A stretch of 64,000 bases of DNA from Seriola aureovittata (taxonomy: Eukaryota; Chordata; Actinopteri; Carangiformes; Carangidae): positions 30,976,201 through 31,040,200 of the forward strand of contig NC_079364.1 of NCBI RefSeq assembly GCF_021018895.1, given 5' to 3'. Under the pieces are notes generated by a model. The model was not told the DNA's origin. It did no database searches and worked only from the letters and a program-made list of their open reading frames with translations. This document shows positions 1 to 11,400 of the stretch, one piece after another. A program made the position numbers and the translations under genes. Position 1 is the first letter of the stretch; the number at the start of each line of letters is the position of its first letter.

Positions 1-2361
1 GGACACATGTGACCATCCCTGAAGGCCTGAGGGAGGGCAGCGTGGTGGATGAGTGGTTCAGCCTCAGTGGCAGGCAGGGCGATGACAAGGAGGGCATGAT
101 CAACCTGGTCATGTCTTTTGCTGTGAGTACACTGACACACACCTGATCAAACAGACTGAAAAGGGTTTGATATGATAAAGATTTAGGTTTGTTTCTGTTT
201 ACTGCACGTTCACTGGTAAATAAAAACTATTCATGGCATTATTTTAAAGAATCCTCACTTTAATTTTAGTGCATAAAACTTTTGCACAGTACTGTACACA
301 GTTACTCCTGGGGTTAAAGATGTTAATGAGGAAGTCCACTCTGGATCTGGTTTGAGACCAGAGCTGGTTGTGGTGAGGTTAATCAGAGGTCAGATTAAAC
401 TTTTTGTTAAACAAAACTGTTTATCTTCTGCTGCCTTCCTGCTTTTGTTTGTTCCATTTCTGGTTTTGTGTCTTACCTTCTGACCACAGTAAACACAGAC
501 TGGAGTAAACACAAGTGAAAAGACACATTTATGAAGTCATGAGACCTGACCACATCACAGTCTTTGCAGATTTCAGATTAATAAACATAATTGATTTAAA
601 GTTATGTACAATATTAACCAGCAGATAGTTTACTTGCTGTTGTGGCAGTAGGCAGCTGTGGTTCAGAGGCAGAGCAGGTCGTCCAACCAGCTCCTCCAGT
701 CCACATGTTGAAATGTCCTTAAACAGACACTGAACCCTGAATGCTCTCCAACTGACCAGCCAGCACCTGTCATGGCTGCTCTGCCATTAGTGTGTTAGTG
801 TTTGTGTGAAATGATTGGGAGGCAAATTGTAAAGCACTTTGTTAAGGTAGAGAAGTAACATATAAGTGCAGTCCATTTTAGTTTGCGGTGCAGGCTGATG
901 CAAGTTAATTTTATTTGTAGTCGGGTGCACTGGTATCTCATCTGATTAAGTCTATACCATTTATTATACCATTTATCATGGCTGATGTCTTAATGCAGTG
1001 CTCCCAGTTTGAATCAGGCCCCTTGCTGTATGTCATCCTCTCTCTCCCCTGTCATTCCTTTCGCTGTCAAAAATAAAATAAAGGTAGAAATGCCTACAAT
1101 ATATGTGTGTGTGTGTATATATATATACACACACGATTCATTTTTTTAATTAATCGTATCTTGAACGAATTCTTCAAGTTGAAAATCTTTACTCAATTGG
1201 ATTGAGCACCATACACAGACTCTTTCACACCTGTCACATGTTCTGAATAGGGCTGCTCGATTATGGCGATTATGAGATCATGATTAATCATCATGATTTC
1301 TTATTGACTTTGGAAAATGTCAAAGAAAAAAAGAAAAACTTGTCTCAGATCAAACTCTAATGAGAATAAAATAGTTTGGAGCCAAGACCCTTTTAGGGCT
1401 TTAAAAACAAACAATAGAACCTTCAAATCTATTCTACAGCGAATTGGGAGCTAATGGAGAGCGGCCAGGACAGGGATCATGTGAAGTTCACCTGATGTTG
1501 AACTAAAAGCTGATTTATAAACATGAATTAAAATTTAACAGCTCACCCAACTAAAGAAAACACAGATTTTATTGCTGATATAAGTTTTGATAATCAATTT
1601 GTTACACAATAGGTTGATAGAAAACTGGACTATTGTTGTTTGTACAGGATATATTGAACCTCATTCAGATGTATGAGATGGTACATCCCTAAAATGATAT
1701 TTCACCATGTCCCTCGCACAACTATCAACTGTCCTGTGGAACAGCCCAGAATCAATCACACTGTGTAGGAGGGTCATGACCCCTTCACTGCACACTTTTT
1801 CCTTTGCTGCCCTCTGCTGGTGGGTGGATGTTACCTCCAAAGACTTCAGGTTGTAGAGTGCAGAGGCTGCAGGGATTGTTAGTTAGAAATCAAATGGTAA
1901 AACTCATTGAGTAGAAGGAGTGAAGCTCTTAATCTCATCTCTGTGTCTTTGTGCCAGTCGTTACCAGCAGGGATGATGACTCAGCCTGTCGTCCTAATGC
2001 CCTCTGTGTATCAGCAAGGAGTCGGATATGTGCCCATTGCAGGTTAGACACATACATACACACACACACGCATATACAACAAACCTTTCATCTGCTACAT
2101 TAAAACTGACTCTGCAGTTTGTGTCCTGTGCTGTTAGGAGTGCCTACAGTCTACAACCAGGGCATGGTGCCCATGGCAATGCCGGCAACCATGCCAGCTG
2201 TTGGGGTCCAGGGGCCGGTGTGCAGCGAGGAGGACCTGAAGGCTCTGCAGGAAATGTTCCCCAACGTGGACAAGGAAGTGGTTCGCACTGTGCTGGATGC
2301 ACAGCAGGGCAACAAGGACGCTGCCATCAATTCTCTGCTGCAAATGGCTGAGGAGCTCTAA
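1..2361 (+). CDS. tollip: Toll-interacting protein, C-terminal part (partial, 3 exons)
   Basis: TOLLIP is a cytosolic/endosomal adaptor that dampens Toll-like and IL-1 receptor signalling and binds ubiquitin. The window starts inside the gene. Coding pieces are 1-122, 1958-2042 and 2138-2361. The first donor is GTGAGT at 123, and phases join cleanly. The first exon gives the end of the C2 domain ([16 protein letters not shown]). The second is a short Pro/Val/Tyr linker. The third carries the CUE ubiquitin-binding domain ([20 protein letters not shown], then a [17 protein letters not shown] helix) and ends MAEEL-stop. The Met-Phe-Pro motif typical of CUE domains is present. It is very close to mammalian TOLLIP. 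It converges on mucin A, with stops about 2.1 kb apart. The 5' exons lie outside the window. Confidence 0.96.
790..882 (-). repeat. Fragment of a dispersed fish repeat (short-chain family, reverse copy)
   Basis: On the - strand it reads as the start of a repeat family common in teleosts (ATGGACTGCACTTATATG, then a run ending AAAGCGCTTTACAA-like). A forward copy of the same start is seen at 56998 and a 3' part at 26850. Recognised from memory of the family and the internal copies. Confidence 0.55.
915..1095 (+). repeat. Probable degenerate tRNA-derived SINE tail
   Basis: Contains a B-box-like stretch (GTTTGAATCAGGCC), followed by a segment resembling the CTGCATGTCATCC / CTCTCTCCCC / AATAAAGGCAAAAATGCC 3' region of a widespread teleost SINE. 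It is degenerate and inside a TOLLIP intron. The family is recalled, not searched. Confidence 0.5.
1104..1134. repeat. Self-complementary TG/TA/CA microsatellite
   Basis: A (TG)n run passes through (TA)n into (CA)n, giving a palindrome of about 28 bases able to form a cruciform or Z-DNA. Confidence 0.85.
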
Positions 2362-2431
2362 CTGCAAAACACAAGCTCACAGTGGACATCCCAACACACA
2401 CACACACGCACACGTGTATGCATGCAGCCTT

Positions 2432-2433
<2 letters not shown>

Positions 2434-2521
<88 letters not shown>
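2434..2521. repeat. (CA)44 microsatellite in TOLLIP 3' UTR
   Basis: An uninterrupted CA dinucleotide run of about 88 bp, starting 73 bp after the TOLLIP stop codon. It generates several spurious ORFs (Cys-Val and His-Thr repeats). It is long enough to be length-polymorphic. Confidence 0.97.
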
Positions 2522-2524
<3 letters not shown>

Positions 2525-4273
2525 AGTCCTCCCACAGTGTGGTTGTGACTGCAGCCACACCTGAGCTCCCTCCAGCTCCAGCAGCTGGTAGCAACAGAGA
2601 TCAGCATCCTCTCCCTTCATTGACTTTGGCCTAACAGTACATGAAGCCTGGCCTTTCTCTGCTAACACACAGCTGTCTGTCACTGGATCCTCAGAGCATC
2701 GCAACAACTGTCTCCACCTTTGGTTTTAACTGTCACTGTTTAAGATCAACAGCAGATTTACTTTAAATCAGGATTATTAAGTAGAGGCTCAAACAAAACA
2801 TTCAATCGGCAGGAGTGTGACTTGATGGGTAAAAATCATTTTTTGTTTCTCAATTGTTTCAGTAACACAATCTCTCACTGTATCCCCCCCCCACTTCCAC
2901 TGATTCCAGGGTTTGATTTGCACAGTTTGAGCTGCAGATTCACGTTCAGAGTCCATCCTGTTTATGTTGTTGTTGCTAGTGTGTGGAGAACCTGTCGTGT
3001 GTAGTAACCTGCAGTGATCTTCTTCTGTTTCATATGTAGCTGTAAAATGTAAAGTGCATTTGAAATCTGATAAATTATTATGGAAGTATTTAATTATATA
3101 GAAATCTACATGGTGATGAGAGAATTGAGAACAAATGACCAGAGGGGTTTGAGGTTTAGAGGAAAATAAACACTGAACTGTTAAGTCATCTGTCACAGTG
3201 AGAACAGTTTTGATGTAACTCATTTGTAAAGTGCAGTGAGGATGTGAAGAGTTGATGTTATAAAGAAAAATCCTGTGTAGTCACTTTTTTAATCAAGTGT
3301 AAAGATGCAGTGTGCAATCCAGATGTTCTGAAACTCAGCAGGATGTTGTGTAGCTTTTGAGACCAAAACATTTCTATCCAGGTGAAGTGAAGAACCTGAA
3401 CAGAGTAATTAAATCCATTTTTATTGAGCTACATATCTACGGCTGTTTTCAGAAATATTTTCCCCTCTGAGCAGTCAGGCCTAATATGACAGTGACCAGA
3501 CTTTTATGAAGTGTTTCCTGAATGTTGATGGTCCCCAGAAGCAGACTCCTACCTTCACTTTAGTGCCACCATCATGTTGAAACTTGTACATGAAGATAAA
3601 GAAAACAGATGTGCTTTCTAGTTGTCTGTCTGTGCTGTACAGCAGCTTGTAACACCACAAGCTTTAAGTGTTGTTTTTCAGCCACAGTTTTTGTGTGTGT
3701 TGTAGTTAAAGCTTTCTATTGACACTTGAAGGTTTCAAGATCTTGTTGTTAATGTGCTTTCTGCCAAAGGTTCATTTTAGATTTGTTGTCTCCTTGTGAC
3801 TTTTTCACTTCTGGTTCTCCAAAACTATCGCTGTAGAGATTCTTAAAATGTCAGTCATTTTACTGTGTCATGTGATTCTGTTATTTTCAACTCAACTCAC
3901 TTTGGTCTTAGATTTGGTTACCATATTTTGAAATGTTAATTTATTACATTTCAGACATGAAGTTCAGAATTTAAAGCCAGAGAACATGTTAGTTCAGGTG
4001 TTTAGCTGAAATAGTTTTGGGAACAGTGTGAACCCAGTGTCAGGTATTTAACTGTGGGAATGGAAAGACTTTCTGAGGCGACATACCTCATGTTGACTGA
4101 CGGTCCCATCGCACGACTTCTCAGACACCAGTGTTAGACAGACATTAGTTTGTGTCCTCCATCCACACAGATGTACTTCAAAGAGTTATATTATGTGTTC
4201 TGTGTTAATATTCATCATTCAACAGGGATCAATAAGAAACTTCAGTCAAGTGTTCATGTTGCAGAAGTATAAT

Positions 4274-4279
4274 TTTAAT
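4274..4279 (-). promoter_or_regulatory. Candidate poly(A) signal (ATTAAA) of mucin A
   Basis: On the - strand ATTAAA lies about 190 bp beyond the mucin A stop codon. I see no AATAAA on that strand nearer than about 3.9 kb, so this variant is the best candidate. Weak evidence. Confidence 0.35.
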
Positions 4280-4467
4280 AATTATCATCCAAGAAATCCT
4301 AATATGAAGAAAGTTTACATCACAGTAACACGTTGTGACAGTGAAGAAGAAGAGCACATGTTGGGCTATAAATAATAAAACCTGACACAAAGAAGAAGAA
4401 GCTGGAAGGTTAAGTCATAGTGTTTACGAGGCTTAAATCAGTCCAGGTTCAATCGGTCAGTGACTCA

Positions 4468-5437
4468 TCAGCGTCTCCTGCGGCGTTGTGGTTTGGACGT
4501 CGCACACTCTGATTTGCTGCAGCTGCACGCATTCACCACCATGTAGCTGTGCTGCGCCTTGGAGCCGTCGGCGCAGACCAGCTCCACCTGCTTCTGACTG
4601 GTGGAGGTCTCCTGGCAACACTCACACTGGTGCATGAACTTGTTAGCTGCTGCTGAATATCTGCATGAATACACAGACAACAGCTCAGTCAGCAGTCAGG
4701 AAGTTGAACATAAACAATTCTGCATTATAATTTTAAGATCATTAATACAGTTGATTTTGTTCTAACATGGTGTTTATTACAAATCCCATTAGGGGCTGTT
4801 TGTAGCAGCTTGTTGCAAACACAACACAATAACAAACAAACAAACCAATTATACATAAATCTGTTGAAAACTCTTAAGTGTGTTTGCAGATTAAACAGAA
4901 AAAAAATGGACTCACATGGACGAGCTTCCACAGTGTCCGGAGCAGGACGTCATGTTGACCGGCTGCGCGCTCTTACAGCCGTTCACCTCGATGACTGTCG
5001 GCTCGCTCTGGACCTCACACACACTCCGGATCTTACCTGGAACACACAGCAGCTGTTAGACTCCAACACTAACACACGATACACAGCTCCGTCCTTTAAA
5101 ACATGCTGATGATATTAAGTTTAGTCCTTGTTGTTCAAATACTGTGACTCCACCAACTTACAGGATTTGCAACATCCATTAGCGTCGGTTGTCTCGGTGC
5201 CCTAGAGGAAGAAGAAGACACGTTATGTTGTGTGTTAGATGCAGACAGTTCATGTGAGGGGGTGGGACAGTGGACGGGGGGTAAAATCAGCAGGTTAGAT
5301 AAACTCACAGGTTCGCAGTCCAAGGGGTTAAAGGGAGGACAATTGCTCTTGGTTTCCTTGGTAACAGGCTGTCCATTGATATCCTCACAGGTATATACCA
5401 CACACTTGTCATCAGAGGGTACAAAAGTGTTGTTGAC
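4468..5437 (-). CDS. Mucin A C-terminus: VWC end and cystine knot (CK)
   Basis: Exons 5309-5437, 5162-5201, 4916-5036 and 4468-4660. It contains [20 protein letters not shown] and [14 protein letters not shown]. The CK domain follows, with the CxGxCG (CSGHCG), CxCC (CECC) and final CxC (CSC) cysteines in order. In VWF and mucins CK makes the C-terminal disulfide-linked dimer in the endoplasmic reticulum. The protein ends SKPQ followed by five arginines. The first two exons match mucin B in length exactly (129, 40). Confidence 0.94.
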
Positions 5438-8400
5438 CTATACCAACAGGGAGAACAGAAGCTACAGTAAGTCACATGGTCAACACAGAGATCATCTTTT
5501 ATTCTCTTTGGCTCATCTACAAACTTTTCTGAAGGAGAAACTGACAAGAACTGACACCGGCAAATGTGATGAAGCTGATATTAAAAGGCTCTGATATTAA
5601 ATAGTTGTCATGTTTTGAAACAAGGCGAGTCTTATTTTTAACTTTAAGAATTCAATTAATTTAAGAATTCAATTAAATTATCTGTATCTCTTTGTCTTAC
5701 TTTCATTTACAAATACCTACATTTTTAATCGGTAAAAGGAGCTAACATCCCTTCTCTCATATCCTTGGCTGCAAGAAATGTGAGGTAACCCACACACAGT
5801 TTACTGACCTCAATGACTTGCGTGGTGTTGTCAGGTGTGGTGAAAATACAGCTCTTCTGAACACAGGTCCCGCAGCACTTGTCATGTGAAGTCTGATATT
5901 CATAACCCTGAAGACAGAGAGAGAGAGAAGGAGAGAAGGCAGAGAGAAAAGAAGAAGAAATAAACTCTTTTGGCTTCATAAGAAAATGTTACAGTGTCTG
6001 TCTTAAAACCATGTTTAACTCATTTCAATGCAACCTCTTCAGATTCTGCCACTGGAACATTGGAAAATCTTTATTCCTCATTATTCTTTGGTTCCCAACG
6101 ATGGAACTTTCTGAAAAGCTGGAACATAATTCTGGGATTTTCTTGCTACAGTATTCTGAGGTATGTGAGTTTACGTCACTGCTGGACAGTGCATTCTAAC
6201 ACCTTAGTATTTGGGCTGCAAGCCAGGAGTTTGCGGGCTACCTGAATGTTGGATTTCTCTTCATTATTTATTCATTTCTGATTTATTTTAGACAGAAAAT
6301 GTCACTAAAATGCCACTGTATATTTATATTTTTTCATGTCTGTGTCATATTCAGATTCAGCCTCAACACTGAAACTATAGTGAAGCGCGTCAGTTGTCAT
6401 GTAATGTTACAGGTATGATGTCAATGTGACATCAACAGGTCTTTTCTCTGTCTATTTTTGCTGGGTGCCGCACGTCATGAAAAATAGGCAAGACGGTGAA
6501 TCTCGAGATCATGCGAGGAAATTCCAAACTGCTACAACCACAATTTTTGAAATGGGAAGGTCACTGAAAATGCCATGTCAGTTCCCGGATGAGCATAATG
6601 TCGTAAACAGTCAGGATGAGAACGCACAAGTTAATGACCCCGGCAAACCCTGAAAAGCGACTGCTGGGTAGAAAGAGTCACCCTGCCATGTTTATAGAGG
6701 TGTGCTTGAAGGAAATCTTCACACTAGATTGATTGATCTACCAAATTAAGTGTCCACCTCGTGTGAGTGAAACTTCTATGTCAGAATGAACTTACTTTTG
6801 AGCAGGTTGTGTTGCAGACAAGAGGTTTGCAGTTAATGATGTTCAGCTTTGTGGTGGGATCCACCTCGGGGCCACAGTAACAGTCCTGGCAGGGCCCGGG
6901 GTCAGACGACCCTTGTGATGTAGTTTCCTGTTTGGCTTCCTCTCCTGATGATGCTGCTGTTGTTCCTGATGATTGTCCTGTTCCTGATGATTGTCCTGTT
7001 CTTGATGATTGTCCTGTTCCTGATGATGGTGCTGTTGTTCCTGATGATTGTCCTGTTCCTGATGATTGTCCTGTTCTTGATGATTGTCCTGTTCCTGATG
7101 ATTGTCCTCTTCCTGATGATGCTGCTGTTGTTCCTGATGATTGTCCTGTTCCTGATGATTGTCCTGTTCCTGATGATGCTGCTGTTGTTCCTGATGATTG
7201 TCCTGTTCCTGATGATGCTTCTGATGGTGATTTTGATGGTGATGCCAGTGGAGGTTCTGATGGTGTTTGTGGTGTTGGTATCTTGGCACCAGGCTGTAAA
7301 TGATCAAAAGATCAATGCTTCACTCTCAAACATCAGTTCAGTCTTGAATCAGTACAAATTAAACATCAAGCGTAATGTTTTATTGGCTGTATTGTTTTGT
7401 CGAGCCAGTGGTTTCTTCTGGTCATGTTGCACTTTACTGCACCTTATGTGTTTATTTAGTTTTGTTGGGGCTACAAACAGCTGATGAAGAAATGTTGTTG
7501 GTTATGAGTGCTGAGAGCAACAACTGGATAAACAGCTGGAAAAAAGACTCTACTTCAAGGTAAGTATCAGGGAAAATGATGACACACGTACAGGTTACCA
7601 TGGTCACCAAATGATCTTGGATAATGGGTCGTTTACTCAGAAACCACCTTTAGTAGTTGTCTTGGTGTGCTTGTTTACTCCACACCAGAGGTTAAATAGG
7701 AAATCAAACAAACAAAACCAACATACCAGAGTTAGTTTGAACCTGGCCAAATATTTAAAAAACCCCTAAAGCTGAACCGGGGGCTGTTTGTGTTATTATT
7801 CACACCTACGACACTTTCATCCTGTTCAGATGGACAAATACAGACCCACACTCCAGGTGAACCCAGTACTGTGATATAGAAAGTGACATGTATCAATCGA
7901 TCAATCTACTCATCATAGCAACTGTCAAGAAAACCATCTCCTCTATCATTTTGTAACCATGGCAACACATATGCATGTCAACGTGCTTCTGAAGGATTTT
8001 GGGATGTTATTTGACAGCAGCTATCATTCTTGTCCTGTTTCTTCCTGTTTGTTGTAATTCATGACAGATAAGGTCCAGTTTCAGTCTTTTGGATTTACCT
8101 GCTCTGTCTTTCAGCATTTTCTGGACACTTTTCAGACCCTGTGTGTCCTCATCTGTCCACCAGAGGTCCCTCATGAGTTTCTGTCTGTTACCAGACCCTT
8201 CTCCTACCAGCACAACTGTCACCTGTTCCCTCATTTAGCCCCACAGTATGAATAGTAGTCATTCCCTCCCTCTGCTCTGCCTGCCTGTGTCTGTATTTGG
8301 ACCCTCCTCCCTGTTGTGCCTGAAGTTGACAGATATGTTGATGAGTTTGGACTGTGTGCTTACCTTGTATTCCTTCATGTCATAGACACACACACCTTTA

Positions 8401-11400
8401 GGAACTGTAGGGACAAATAAAGAGACACTAGTTTATTAGTGATTGAGATGTGTGGTTAATCGACCTCTGTAAACATACGCATATAAAATGTAATTCTGTG
8501 GTGAGACAATAAACAGCATTTCCCCCCAAATTGTTGCTCTAAACATGTGTGACAAAGATTTAACTCTAACAATAAAAGGTGAGGAGTTATTGACTCCTAC
8601 AAATCGGCACTAGATAACTGAACTGATACGTGTTTCCTTTTATTGATGCTTTCTCTCCTTAAACAGAAAATGCATCAGAATCAGCTACATGCTTCTGATA
8701 TTGGAAATGTTTCCTTAACATCTTAACATCGTCTTTTTCAGACAAAGGGAATCAAACCTACATATGCAAAACCTTGATGAGAAATGTGCAGACTACAGTA
8801 CCTGCTTTTGTGTTTTAAAATAACTAGAATACACAGGACGGAAACTGTGTTGTAAATATTTTACCCTGAGAAATCAGAATAAGATAAAATTTCTGTTTCT
8901 GTCTGTGTGTCTCAGCTCGTACAGGCTCTCTGTGGCATGTGTCTTTAGGACCGGCAGTAGTTCTGTACATATTGTACACTAGCAGACAACATCATGTTGA
9001 CAGATAGAGTCACATACCGCACTCATAGGACTGGCAGCAAGTGCCTTTGGTGGTGTTGAGTCTGAAGCCCAGTGGGCAGGTGATGACAGCAGGGCACAGG
9101 TTCACGTTACATTCTGTTGAGACAGAAGAAGAAGATTTATAAACATGTTTCACCGTACAGAAAAGAACTGAAACCACCGGTTACTAGAAGAAAAATATTC
9201 TTTCCATCTAAAACATGTGTTTTTCCTTTGGAGAGCAGCCAGCTGCTCTGTGGTAGGTTCTTGGTTAAGAAATGAGTGAAAACAAGTAACAAGTAAAGCA
9301 AGACCCAATCTCCACCTGGTATTAACATGCAGTATGTAATTCAATATCACCTGAATAATGGCATCTGATCACAAATTTTTGCAATGACATCTGGTATTGA
9401 TAAGAGTTCTCATTATATCTGCTCTGCCTACACTGTGATTGGATTTCAAAAAGATAATTAGTTAGGACTGTCAACAAAAATGCTGGGTCTCAGGTGAGGT
9501 GAAGCCTCTGTGTTGACTCTGCTTTTTTTCCCTTAGCACATGAAGAGCTGCAGGTCGGTCACCTTTCAACCTGTTGGGAGGACTTTCAGGAATCAATCAG
9601 CATTTTGGGAAACACACTAGAGGCAGAAATTACAAATCCCATTGCTGACTGTTTTGTTCCGTTCAAAAATTTGTAGACACTGACTGTGAAGCTCACTCAG
9701 TTTTTCTGAGCTAAGCAAACGCATCTGTTTACATACACTTCATGTGGCAGTAAGTTCAGTCTGCTGCTGCTCCAAACTATTGTGTCCAATTCATGTCTGT
9801 GTGTTATTTACAGAGCTGGAGTCAGGGCATGGTTACCTCTACCTTAACATAAAGACTGGAAACAGCTGACCTGAGTGTCCTAGGCTCACTCAGTAACATG
9901 CTCTATCTCATGTTTAATCCTACACAAACAGAAAATGTTAAACAATTACTTGAGATGAGATGAGACCATCTCTAGATGTGGTCTGGCAAATCCAGTTGAT
10001 GGAGGTTACACATGCAGATGCAGACCACATGTTACTATCAGGTGTAGAGTGGGTATAAGATAAGATAAGTAATTAAAAGAAATCCTGTGTGTTAATCAGA
10101 GGCAGATGTTACTGTATTCATCTTTCACTTTGTTGAAGGCACAAATCATCCATTTCTGAGACACTACAACTGACCACATGACTGTGTTGTGCAGCAGTCG
10201 TCTGTCTTGTTGACCAGCTGCTGGCCAGGCTCGCTGCAGCTGGGGCTCTGTGCCGTGGAGCACTTGATGGGCTCACACTGGATGCTCATGGAGTCCTCGT
10301 CACACACACAGTTGTTGCAGCCACTTTTCCACGTCTCATTAGGCTGGTTAAGAGACAGGAACCAGTTCAGACACACAGCTTGAGCTTTGCTAGTGTACAT
10401 GAATGTATGTTTTAGCCATAGTTCTCACCTGTTTTGGTTTTCCATCAGGTCCAACACAATCTGAAATTCACAAAAAAAGTGTTTGTAGATTTGTATGTGA
10501 CAGCTGATACTTTTGTGAAAAATATTCACACAAAAAAAAAAAGGATCTCTTACCGCAGGAGGTAACACATTCGTCATGGACAGTGTTGAATAAGGTGGTG
10601 CCATGAGGACAGAAGCAGCCCTCCTTAGTGTAGTTAGTGGATGTGTTGCCATCAGCCTGGAACTTCTTGTTGTATCTGATGTCAGAAATAAAACGACTTG
10701 TTGTTACAGTGGTGAGGAGCCTTGAAATGTTTTGAAAGATTGTCACATGATGAAGAATTCTCCAAACTGTTACACCTAAATATGGTAATAGTTTTTTGTA
10801 GTGTGTCTTTAAGAGCATAATCAAGTCTCTGTCTCTGATAGTTTTTCATTAAATTAAATATCACGTCTAATTCATTGCTTCAATAACAACCTCAATGTGA
10901 GCACATGAATAAGGGAAATGGTGCGTAAATGTTACGATACCTAAAAAAAACACAGTCTACTTTACCCGTTGTTGCATGTAGGCTCCACAGTGGGGCCACA
11001 GACCATGTACACTTTGTTGCTCGGACACTTGTGCTCTGCAAGATGGAGACACGTTTAAACACACATTCTTCAGAACTCCACACAACTTTGGTATTGAACA
11101 CTATTGATTATTTCTCTCACCACACTGTCCATTAGTAGCGTTCCTCCAGTCGATACAGATTCCTTCATTAGCGCACTCAGTGGCATAGGCCTCCAGGCTG
11201 GAGCAGCTGTTATTGTCACTTTTGCAATTGTCGTAAACACAAGACGTCACAAATGGTCCTGGTGATATGACTTTGTTGCACGGTTCAAATACACTGGAGA
11301 GGACATACACAAACCAAGAGAGTGTATCAGGAAAAATGATCAGATGACTTACACCAACTGAGCTAAGTCATCAGACTTTCAGGAGCGATCTCTGTGTGCT

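Larger units (their letters stand above)
123..1957 (+). other. TOLLIP intron with repeat fragments
   Basis: This intron lies between the C2-domain exon and the linker exon. It contains no supportable gene. It holds two repeat fragments and a TG/TA/CA palindrome, listed separately. Confidence 0.8.
2362..4379 (+). other. TOLLIP 3' UTR and convergent intergenic spacer
   Basis: No coding exon is seen between the TOLLIP stop and the mucin A stop at 4468. AATAAA occurs on the + strand at about 3165-3170 and 4374-4379; either could be the TOLLIP poly(A) signal. Vertebrate TOLLIP transcripts have long 3' UTRs, so most of this stretch is probably transcribed. The (CA)n tract at 2434 lies within it. 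The exact transcript end cannot be set from sequence alone. Confidence 0.5.

Noticed and set aside
2297..2707. Cys-Val and His-Thr repeat ORFs
   Set aside because: They are translations of the (CA)n microsatellite in the TOLLIP 3' UTR.
6843..7484. His/Gln-rich (-) and Asp/Pro- or Leu/Met-rich (+) ORFs through the 18-bp repeat
   Set aside because: They are other frames of the minisatellite. Only the SSGTGQ frame is in phase with the neighbouring mucin exons.
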